Made by a program: the position numbers and the translations under genes. From Anaeromyxobacter sp. PSR-1 (GTDB lineage: Bacteria > Myxococcota > Myxococcia > Myxococcales > Anaeromyxobacteraceae), in assembly GCF_000964525.1 (NCBI RefSeq), contig NZ_BAZG01000022.1, positions 1 to 40,339 of the forward strand: 40,339 nucleotides of DNA. Reading direction: 5' to 3'. The notes beneath the pieces are model-generated. The model was not told the origin of the DNA, did not search any database, and saw only the letters and a program-made list of their open reading frames with translations. Positions 18,785 through 25,978 of this stretch are shown piece after piece. Numbering within the stretch: position 1 is the first letter of the stretch; the number at the start of each line of letters is the position of its first letter.

Positions 18785-20875
18785 ATGGACGCGACCGCGC
18801 CGCGAAAGCTCGCGAGGGCCCTGCCGATCGCCGCAATTCTTGGGCTGGGCATCGCCTCGTATGCGAACGCGCTGAGTGGGCCGTTCGTTCTCGACGACCA
18901 CCTATGGATCGTCGACAACGCCGACATCGCCCACCCGGCCCGCTGGCTGCCCGGTGGTCCCGGGTACGCCTCTGCGCCGAACCGCGCGTTCACGTACTTC
19001 ACGCTTTCGCTGAACCACCGGCTCGGCGGGCTCGACCCGGCCGGCTACAAGGCGGTCAACATCGCGATCCACCTGGCCGGTGCGCTGCTCGGCTACGCGC
19101 TCGTGCTGCTGGCGCTCCGGACGCCGCGGCTCGCCGGCTCGGCCCTCGCCCGATCCCCGCGCGCCGTCGCGCTCTGCGCGGCGGCGCTGTTCGTGGCGCA
19201 CCCGCTCCAGACGCAGGCCGTGACGTACGTGGTGCAGCGGCTCACGTCGCTCGCGACGCTGCTCTACCTCGCGTCCGTGGTGCTGTATGCGCGCTGGCGC
19301 GAGCGCCTCGACGGCGGAGCGGTGGCCGGCTCGCGGGCGGTGCTCGGCTACCTGCCGGTGATCCTGGCGGCGCTCCTCGCGATGCGATCGAAGGAGATCG
19401 CGCTCACGCTGCCGCTCGCGATCGCCGCGTACGAGCTCTGCTTCCTGGTCGCGACGCCGCGCCGGCGTCTCCTCTACCTCGCGCCCGTGCTGGCCACGCT
19501 GGCCGTCATCCCCATGACCCAGCTCGGCGGCAGGATCGCGGAGGGCGGCGGGGCGGAGGCGGGCGCGACACGGCTCGCGTCGGCCGCGGCCGCCGCGGCC
19601 AACACGACGAGCGCCCGCCCCTACGCGGAGTACGTGACCTCGCAGCCGGCGATCATCGCGCGCTACCTCGGGATGGTGATCCTGCCGGTGGGCCAGAGCA
19701 TCGACCACGGCTTCGAGACCTACCCCCTCGCGGATCCCGCGGTGCTCCTCGGCCTCGCCATCCTGGGCGGGCTCGCCGTGCTCACCGCCTGGCTGCTGGC
19801 CGCCACGCGGCGGCGGGCGGCGCGCCCGAGCGCCGTGGATCCGGCGGCGCGGCTCGTCGCGTTCGGCATCGTCTGGTTCCTGCTCGGCCTCTCCCTCGAG
19901 TCGCTGGTGGCGCTGCAGGACCTGATGGTCGAGCACCGCATGTACCTGCCTTCGGCCGGCCTGTTCGTCGCCGTGGCGGCCGCCGCCGGGCTCGCGGCCG
20001 AGCGCGTCGCGCCGCGGCGCTGGGGGCGAGGGCTGGCGGGCGGCGCGCTCGCGCTCGGGATCGGCCTCGCCGCGGCGACGTTCGCGCGGAACGAGGTGTG
20101 GTCGGACGACGTGCGCCTCTGGGCGGACGCCGCCGCCGAGGCCCCGTCCAACCCCAGGACGCACGGCAACCTGGGCTATGCGCTCGCGCAGCGCGGAGAC
20201 GTCGCGTCGGGCATGGCCGAGATCGACACCGCGCTCCGCCTCAAGCCCGATTTCTACCAGGCGCACACGAACAAGGGCGTCCTGCTGCTGCAGCAGGGCC
20301 AGCTCGCGCCTGCGCTCGAGCACCTCCGATACGCCGTCGCGCTCGCGCCGGACGACGCGCCCTCGCGCTTCGCCCTTGCCCGGGCGCTGCATGCGGCCGG
20401 GGACCTCGCCGGCGCGGTCGAGGCATACCGGGCGGTCCTCGGTCGGTCGGGCCGCCACCGGCTGGCCCTGAACAACCTGGCCGTCGCGTACGCGCAGATG
20501 GGCCGCCTGGACCTCGCCGTCGAGCACTTCCGGCGGGCGGCCGAGCTGGATCCCGGCGATCCGGAGCCCGCGGTGAACCTCGGTCGCGCGCTGCTCTCGC
20601 TCGGCGACGCCGCCGGCGCGCGGGCTGCCGCCGAGGCGGCCCTCCGGACCGCCCCGCGGCACCCCGGCGCTCGCGCGGTGCTCGGGGGCGCCTACCTCGC
20701 CATGGACCAGGCGGCGCCCGCGGCGGAGCAGCTGAGCCTGGCGGTCCGGCTGGGCTCGCGCGACCCCGAGACCTTCGACCGGCTGGCCGCAGCGTACGCG
20801 AGGCTCGGTGCCGGTGAACAGGCCGACGCTGCCCGGGCGGCGGCGCTCAGGCTCAGAACCGGCGCGGGCCCGTGA
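18785..20875 (+). CDS. TMTC/PMT-like membrane glycosyltransferase with C-terminal TPR repeats
   Basis: The 696-residue protein has about ten transmembrane helices in its first 440 residues and about six TPR motifs after residue 455 (for example DPEPAVNLGRALLSLGDAAG). Near the N-terminus, GPFVLDDHLWIVDNADI matches the acidic DD loop typical of TMTC and protein O-mannosyltransferase-like enzymes. A central VEHRMYLPSAGLF motif is also characteristic. Such enzymes take lipid-linked sugar and modify proteins or glycans outside the membrane. The next gene is a paralog starting one base after this stop. Position between two cytochrome genes suggests it may modify secreted cytochromes, which is inference. 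Confidence 0.82.
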   Translation: MDATAPRKLARALPIAAILGLGIASYANALSGPFVLDDHLWIVDNADIAHPARWLPGGPGYASAPNRAFTYFTLSLNHRLGGLDPAGYKAVNIAIHLAGALLGYALVLLALRTPRLAGSALARSPRAVALCAAALFVAHPLQTQAVTYVVQRLTSLATLLYLASVVLYARWRERLDGGAVAGSRAVLGYLPVILAALLAMRSKEIALTLPLAIAAYELCFLVATPRRRLLYLAPVLATLAVIPMTQLGGRIAEGGGAEAGATRLASAAAAAANTTSARPYAEYVTSQPAIIARYLGMVILPVGQSIDHGFETYPLADPAVLLGLAILGGLAVLTAWLLAATRRRAARPSAVDPAARLVAFGIVWFLLGLSLESLVALQDLMVEHRMYLPSAGLFVAVAAAAGLAAERVAPRRWGRGLAGGALALGIGLAAATFARNEVWSDDVRLWADAAAEAPSNPRTHGNLGYALAQRGDVASGMAEIDTALRLKPDFYQAHTNKGVLLLQQGQLAPALEHLRYAVALAPDDAPSRFALARALHAAGDLAGAVEAYRAVLGRSGRHRLALNNLAVAYAQMGRLDLAVEHFRRAAELDPGDPEPAVNLGRALLSLGDAAGARAAAEAALRTAPRHPGARAVLGGAYLAMDQAAPAAEQLSLAVRLGSRDPETFDRLAAAYARLGAGEQADAARAAALRLRTGAGP

Positions 20876-20876
20876 G

Positions 20877-22685
20877 ATGAGCGCCTCGGAGATGTCCGGC
20901 GCCTTCGAGGGGCCGGGTCGCCACGGACCGTACATCGCCGCGCTCCTGGCCCTGGGCGCGCTCGCGTGGGCCAACGCGCTCACCTGCGGGTTCGTCTTCG
21001 ACGACCTCCCCTCGATCGTGCACAACCCCGACATCCGGCAGCTCGGGGGCTACCTGCCCGGCGGGCACGGGTACCTCGGCCGCCCGAACCGCTGGGTGGG
21101 CTACCTGACGTTCGCGCTCAACTACCGCGCCGGCGCGCTCGCGCCGGCCGGCTACCACGCCGTCAACGTCGCCATCCACCTCGCGACCGCGTGCCTGGTC
21201 TACGGGCTCGCCGTCCTGCTCCTCCGCACGCCCAGGCTGGCAGGGTCACGGGTCGCGCGGTCGCCCCGCGCCTTCGCGTTCGTGGCGGCGGCGCTCTTCG
21301 CGTGCCACCCGCTGCAGGCCCAGGCCGTCACGTACGTCGTCCAGCGGCTCACCTCGCTGGCGACGCTCTTCTACGTCGGAAGCGTGGTCCTGTACCTGTG
21401 GGCGCGGCTCGCCCCCGCGGACGCGCGCAGGCGTCGCGTCGCCGCCTACGCCGGCTCGGTCGCGTCCGCCGCGCTCGCCGCCCGGACCAAGGAGATCGCC
21501 GTCACGCTTCCCGCCGCGCTCGCGCTCCTCGAGCTCGCGTTCCTCGACGGGCGTCCCCGGCGGCGTGCGCTCGCGCTGACGCCCTTCGCGCTCGTCGCGC
21601 TCTCGATCCCGCTGACCCTGATCGGCGTGCGCACGGCCATCGGGGCGGGCGTCTCGGACGTGCTCTCCGCGGCCGCGAGCGCGGCCCGCGTGCAGACGAC
21701 GCTCGGCCGGCTCGAGTACCTCGCGACCGAGACGACCGTGGTCGTCGAGTACGTGCGGCTGCTCCTGCTCCCGGTCGGGCAGAACGTGGATCACGTGCAC
21801 CCGACCCACCTCTCGTTCCTGGACGGGCCGGTCCTGCTGTCGAGCGCGGGGATCCTGGTCGCGGCAGGGCTCGCGCTGTACGCGGTCGTGCGGAGGCTCC
21901 GGGACGACGCGATGGCCGCCCTGGCCGGGTTCGGGGTGCTCTGGTTCCTGCTTGCGCTATCTGTCGAGTCGAGCGTCTTCCCCATCGTGGACGTGATGAA
22001 CGAACACCGCGTCTACCTCCCCTCCGTCGGCTTCTTCCTGGCCGCGGCGGTCGCGATCGGCTGGGGAGCGGCGCGGCTCGTCCCGGCGCGCGCCGGCGGA
22101 GCGAGCGTCGTTGCCGGCGCGGTGCTCGCCGCCGTGCTCGCGGCCGGCACCCAGGCGCGCAACCGGGTGTGGGAGAGCCAGCTCACGCTCTGGGCCGACG
22201 CGGCGCGGAAGTCGCCGGGGAGCCCCAGGCCGCTGAACAACCTGGGGGTCGCGCTGGAGGGGGCAGGGCGGCGCGACGAGGCGGAGGCGGCGTTCCTCGC
22301 CGCGATGCGGATCGATCCCGGGCACGCGGAGTCCTGCTACAACCTCGGGCGGCTCTATCTCGAGTCGGGCGGCGCCCTGGACGACGCGATCGCGCTGTTC
22401 CGGCGCGCCATCGCGCTCCGCCCCGACTACCCCGAGGCGTACGCCAACCTGGGCGCCGCGCTGGTGCGGGCGGAGCGCTACCCCGAGGCGGCGCAGGTGC
22501 TGGGCGACGCCGGGGCGATGCTGGGGACGAGCGCGGAGGCGGCGTTCAACCTCGGGGTCGCGCGGGTGATGCTCGGTGACGCGGAGGGCGCGCGACGGCA
22601 GATCGAGGCGCTGCGCGCCGCGTCGCCGGAACTGGCGCTCCGCCTCGAGACCTTCGCGCGGCCGCTGCTGGAGCGCGGCCGCTAG
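20877..22685 (+). CDS. Second TMTC/PMT-like membrane glycosyltransferase with TPR repeats
   Basis: This 602-residue protein is a clear paralog of the preceding one. It shares CGFVFDDLPSIVHNPDIR, QAQAVTYVVQRLTSLATLFY, the lysine-containing ARTKEIAVTLPAALALLE and NEHRVYLPSVGFF. Its TPR tail is shorter, about four repeats (NNLGVALEGAGRRDEAEAA). The ATG one base after the previous TGA is chosen over an upstream in-frame start because it gives immediate coupling. The two proteins may work as a pair or on different targets. The tandem arrangement indicates a local duplication followed by substantial divergence. Confidence 0.82.
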   Translation: MSASEMSGAFEGPGRHGPYIAALLALGALAWANALTCGFVFDDLPSIVHNPDIRQLGGYLPGGHGYLGRPNRWVGYLTFALNYRAGALAPAGYHAVNVAIHLATACLVYGLAVLLLRTPRLAGSRVARSPRAFAFVAAALFACHPLQAQAVTYVVQRLTSLATLFYVGSVVLYLWARLAPADARRRRVAAYAGSVASAALAARTKEIAVTLPAALALLELAFLDGRPRRRALALTPFALVALSIPLTLIGVRTAIGAGVSDVLSAAASAARVQTTLGRLEYLATETTVVVEYVRLLLLPVGQNVDHVHPTHLSFLDGPVLLSSAGILVAAGLALYAVVRRLRDDAMAALAGFGVLWFLLALSVESSVFPIVDVMNEHRVYLPSVGFFLAAAVAIGWGAARLVPARAGGASVVAGAVLAAVLAAGTQARNRVWESQLTLWADAARKSPGSPRPLNNLGVALEGAGRRDEAEAAFLAAMRIDPGHAESCYNLGRLYLESGGALDDAIALFRRAIALRPDYPEAYANLGAALVRAERYPEAAQVLGDAGAMLGTSAEAAFNLGVARVMLGDAEGARRQIEALRAASPELALRLETFARPLLERGR

Positions 22686-23098
22686 CGCCTTGGGCGCCGG
22701 AGCGAGGTTCGCCGCGCAACGCGTGCGTCGAGCGCGCGCATCGGTTGCGTCCGGGTCTGGCGCGCGCGAGGCGCTCGAGGGCCGCGGTTCGCGGAGTGGG
22801 GGCGCGGTTGGGGGTTCCGGTGTGGGTGCCTTCCCCCGGCCTGGGTGAAATCCCCCAGGTCGCGAGCCGCCGTCGCTCGCGCTGGCCGCGGATCCGGCCG
22901 ATTTCGCGCGATCCGGCCCGGCGCTCCGGCGGCACCGCGCATGCACAGAGGCGGCGCGACGTAGTGACGGGGACGCAGCACCGCCGCCGGAGCCGCGATG
23001 ACCGACCCCGGGGCAGCAGGGAAGAAGGTTCGCAGCGGAGCAACTCAGCCGGGCCGCCAATGGATGGCGGCCCCATTGAACGGAGCAGAGGGGACACG
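22686..23098 (+). promoter_or_regulatory. 413-base leader region of the first OmcS-like gene with several dyads
   Basis: No coding frame is convincing here. Three features stand out. A CCTGGG/CCCAGG dyad lies at 22840-22859. A direct repeat GATCCGGCC occurs at 22891-22899 and 22910-22918, a 19-base period. A hairpin GGCGGCG/CGCCGCC (22950-22956 with 22982-22988) encloses a 25-base loop. Together with the hairpins at 23051-23078, this suggests a long regulated 5' leader. A promoter could not be pinned down. Confidence 0.45.
23051..23078 (+). promoter_or_regulatory. Two mutually exclusive hairpins just before the OmcS-like ribosome site
   Basis: GGGCCGCCA (23051-23059) pairs perfectly with TGGCGGCCC (23065-23073) over a 5-base loop. 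An alternative stem pairs CAATGG (23058-23063) with CCATTG (23073-23078), and the two share bases. The AGAGGGG ribosome site follows at 23087-23093. The first stem is much stronger. It may stabilise the 5' end of the message or control translation. Confidence 0.5.
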
Positions 23099-24409
23099 AT
23101 GAAGTTCACGCGTTTCGCAATCGTTGCAGCGCTCGCGCTCGTTTCGGGCCGGGCGTATGCGTTCCACGCCGGCGGCGTCGCCCAGTGCGAGGGCTGCCAC
23201 ACGATGCACAACTCGACGACGGCCGGCGCGGGCACCGCGTCGACGGTCATGGGTAACAACGGGACGATCGGGCAGGCCAGCGCCTACCTGCTCCAGGGCC
23301 AGGACCCGAGCTCCACCTGCCTCATCTGCCACGGCCGCGCCGGCGTGAGCAGCTACCACGTCTACGAGCCCAGCCTCGTGACGGCCACGACCGCGACGTT
23401 CGCGGCGTCGATGGTGAACTTCACCCCGGGCGGCGACTTCGCCTGGCAGGCGAACACCGGGTTCGGCACGCGTAACCAGCGGCGCTTCGGCCACTCGGTC
23501 ATCGCGGCCGCGTATGCCGGCATGGTCGCCGACACCCGCGCGGCCGCTCCGGCCGGTGACGCGGCTGGCGTGTACAACGGCGCGAACTTCTCCTGCGTCT
23601 CCTGCCACGACCCGCACAGCAAGGCGCGCTTCGACGCGACGGGCGCCCAGGTGACGGGCCTGCCGATCGCCGAGTCCGGCTCCTACCCGATCGGTGGCGC
23701 GCTCCCCGCCGGCACCGCGATGGGCGCGTACCGCCTCCTCGCCGGCGTCGGTTACCAGCCGAAGTCCTCGGCCACCCAGCCGGCCTTCACGGTGGCCCCG
23801 CCGGTCGCCGTGGCGCCGTCGAGCTACAACTCCTCCGAGCTCAACACCTTCAACGCCGCCACGCGCGCTGGCCAGGTCGTGGTCGCGTACGGCAGCGGCA
23901 TGTCCGAGTGGTGCGCCACCTGCCACCCCGGCATGCACAACAACACCAACACCTCGGGCCAGATCTTCAAGCACCCGGCCGGCAACACCGCCACGATGAG
24001 CGCGACGGTGGCCGCGAACTACAACACCTACCTGAAGTCGGGCGACCTGACCGGCACGAACGCGTACGACGCGATCGTCCCCTTCGAGCAGCACGCTGCC
24101 GACCGCGCCTCCCTCGAGGCCGAGGCCGTGGGCGTGACCGGCACGCCGTCCATCACCGCCGTCGCGGGCACCAGCGGCGTGATGTGCCTCTCCTGCCACC
24201 GCGCGCACGCGTCGCCGTACGAGTTCGCGCTCCGCTGGGCCGACAAGGAGTTCATCATCGAGGCCGGCGAGTACTACGGCGTCGAGGCCGGCGCCCGCGG
24301 CGAGTGGCGCAGCTCCGCGATCATCCAGGCGGCGCACCAGAACCGCCCGGCGACCGCGTACTCGACGTTCCAGAAGTCGCTCTGCAACAAGTGCCACGCG
24401 AAGGACTAG
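23099..24409 (+). CDS. OmcS-like hexaheme cytochrome, candidate nanowire subunit (first copy)
   Basis: The 436-residue preprotein is cleaved after residue 21 (GRAYA), leaving a mature end FHAGGVAQCEGCHTMHNS that nearly matches Geobacter OmcS as I remember it. There are six heme motifs: CEGCH, CLICH, CVSCH, CATCH, CLSCH and CNKCH, with the ending CNKCHAKD. Conserved OmcS landmarks include NFTPGGDFAW, LLAGVGYQPKS, VAYGSGMSEWC and CHRAHAS. OmcS polymerises into micrometre-long heme-stacked filaments outside the cell. The region between hemes 2 and 3 differs from OmcS more than in the second copy. AGAGGGG precedes the ATG by five bases, and an intrinsic terminator follows, so it is probably a single, strongly expressed gene. 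Confidence 0.93.
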   Translation: MKFTRFAIVAALALVSGRAYAFHAGGVAQCEGCHTMHNSTTAGAGTASTVMGNNGTIGQASAYLLQGQDPSSTCLICHGRAGVSSYHVYEPSLVTATTATFAASMVNFTPGGDFAWQANTGFGTRNQRRFGHSVIAAAYAGMVADTRAAAPAGDAAGVYNGANFSCVSCHDPHSKARFDATGAQVTGLPIAESGSYPIGGALPAGTAMGAYRLLAGVGYQPKSSATQPAFTVAPPVAVAPSSYNSSELNTFNAATRAGQVVVAYGSGMSEWCATCHPGMHNNTNTSGQIFKHPAGNTATMSATVAANYNTYLKSGDLTGTNAYDAIVPFEQHAADRASLEAEAVGVTGTPSITAVAGTSGVMCLSCHRAHASPYEFALRWADKEFIIEAGEYYGVEAGARGEWRSSAIIQAAHQNRPATAYSTFQKSLCNKCHAKD

Positions 24410-24436
24410 TGGTCGCTTGCTGACGTAGCTGGATCC

Positions 24437-24476
24437 GGAGGGAGCCGCGCAGCATGCGGCTCCCTCCTTTCTTTTT
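24437..24476 (+). terminator. Strong intrinsic terminator after the first OmcS-like gene
   Basis: GGAGGGAGCCGC at 24437-24448 pairs perfectly with GCGGCTCCCTCC at 24456-24467 across a 7-base loop, then TTTCTTTTT follows. It is the only textbook Rho-independent terminator I found in the window, and it separates this gene from the cluster downstream. Confidence 0.93.
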
Positions 24477-24556
24477 GTCCGGATTGCCACCGGGACGCTC
24501 CGGCCCCGATGGAACGGGCTCGCGCGTCGTGGCAAAGTGTGGGGCGGGGGTCGCCC

Positions 24557-25978
24557 ATGGTCCGACATCGAGGCGCCGCGCTCGCACTGCTGCTGGCCAT
24601 CGGCGGCTCGGGGTGCTCGGCGGTGCGCGCACGGTCCGCGAACCCGGGGCCGCTCGGCGCCGACGGCGACCTCTACGTCTACCTGCAGCCGGTCGGCCGG
24701 GAGGTCGAGGACGTGACCTTCGGCGTCACCGGTGTCGAGGTCCTCGGGCCGGGGGAGGGCGGCGCACAGCCGATGCGGGTGGCGCTCTCCGAGGTGGGCC
24801 GCGAGGGACGCGGGCGGCAGCGGCTCCTCGCGCACGGGCGGCTCCCCGCCGGCAACTACGCGGGGCTCCGCATCCACGTCGGCCGCGCTCGCCTCGAGAC
24901 GCCGGACGGGCCCGCCGATCTGCTGGTTCGGTCCGAGGCGGTGCAGGTGCCCGCGTCCTTGACGGTGACGCCCGGGCGGGCGCGGGTCTTGTGGCTCGTC
25001 TTCCGCGAGGCGCAGCCGGCCGGCGACGAGGTCGCCTTCGCGCCGCGCTTCTCGCTGCTGGCGCCGGAGACGACCCACCCGCAGCGGATCGGCTACTGCG
25101 CGAGCACGGCGGACAACGTGCTCGTCGCCTTCGACCGGTACGACCGCCAGGTGACCGCTGCGATCGCGACGGGCATGGGGCCGGCGGGCGTGGCCATGGA
25201 CGAGGCCGCCAACCTCGCCTACGTGGCGCTCTCCCTCGAGGACCGGATCGAGGTGCTGGACCTCACGAACGGCCAGGTGCGCGAGCCGATCCGGCTTCGC
25301 CCGGGCGACGGACCGTACGACGTGGCGCTGGTCGAGAACGGCCGGACCCTGCTGGCTGTCAACCGGCGCTCCAGCACCGTCTCGTTCCTGGACACGAGCG
25401 CACGCGTGGAGGTCGGTCGCGTCACCGTCGGCGAGGAGCCCTGGTCGCTGCGGCTCGACCCGCAGCGCCACCGCGCCTACGTGTTCGGACGGCGCGCCAA
25501 CACGGTCACCGCCGTGGACGTCACGCGCCGCGCCGCGGTCGGCTCGGCGACGACCGAGCCCGAGCCGCTCCGCGGCGACCTCGACCGGAGCGGCTCCCGG
25601 CTGTTCGTGGTCCACGCCGGCTCGGCCTACCTGTCCATCTACACGCTCCCCGGGCTCGCGCCGGCGGGCCGGCTGTTCGTGGGGCTGGGGGCGAGCGCGA
25701 TCCTCGTCGATCCCCGGACCGACCTCCTCTACGTCGCGCAGGCGGGCAGCCCGGCGCTCGCGGTGTTCGACCCGTTCTCGCTGGTGCCGCTCGGGGGCGT
25801 GGACGTGGGCGGCGCGGCCTCGTTCCTGGTGTTCGACGCGGCGCAGAACCTGCTGTTCGCGCTCCTGCCGGAGCGGCGGTCCGTCTCGGTGGTCGATCTC
25901 ACCGCGCAGCGCCAGGTCGGCCTGTTCGAGGTCGGGCGTGAGCCTTACGATCTGGCGCTGTCCGGGGAGCGGCGTTGA
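24557..25978 (+). CDS. DUF4382-like / YVTN beta-propeller lipoprotein
   Basis: This 473-residue protein has a signal ending in the lipobox IGGSGC. Residues 35-165 resemble DUF4382 (DLYVYLQPVGREVEDVTFGV), a beta-rich surface domain. From about residue 185 there are six or seven propeller blades of the YVTN type, such as GPAGVAMDEAANLAYVAL and TVSFLDTSARVEVGRVTVG. No heme motif is present. The ATG at 24557 is used because the signal peptide starts there, with a G-rich site upstream. It overlaps the beta-barrel gene by four bases, so the two are coupled. It could scaffold cytochromes at the outer membrane; that is inference. Confidence 0.8.
   Translation: MVRHRGAALALLLAIGGSGCSAVRARSANPGPLGADGDLYVYLQPVGREVEDVTFGVTGVEVLGPGEGGAQPMRVALSEVGREGRGRQRLLAHGRLPAGNYAGLRIHVGRARLETPDGPADLLVRSEAVQVPASLTVTPGRARVLWLVFREAQPAGDEVAFAPRFSLLAPETTHPQRIGYCASTADNVLVAFDRYDRQVTAAIATGMGPAGVAMDEAANLAYVALSLEDRIEVLDLTNGQVREPIRLRPGDGPYDVALVENGRTLLAVNRRSSTVSFLDTSARVEVGRVTVGEEPWSLRLDPQRHRAYVFGRRANTVTAVDVTRRAAVGSATTEPEPLRGDLDRSGSRLFVVHAGSAYLSIYTLPGLAPAGRLFVGLGASAILVDPRTDLLYVAQAGSPALAVFDPFSLVPLGGVDVGGAASFLVFDAAQNLLFALLPERRSVSVVDLTAQRQVGLFEVGREPYDLALSGERR

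Noticed and set aside
14678-18901. A very long open frame antisense to the 40-heme gene
   Set aside because: It mirrors the repeated GC-rich codons of the sense strand, has no signal or domain, and the sense strand carries 40 regularly spaced heme motifs.
22941-23037. Possible GEMM riboswitch (GCACAGAGGC ... GGGGACGCAGC)
   Set aside because: Fragments resemble the GEMM core, but the conserved AAACC and CGCAAAG stretches and the tetraloop are missing. A covariance-model hit would be needed.
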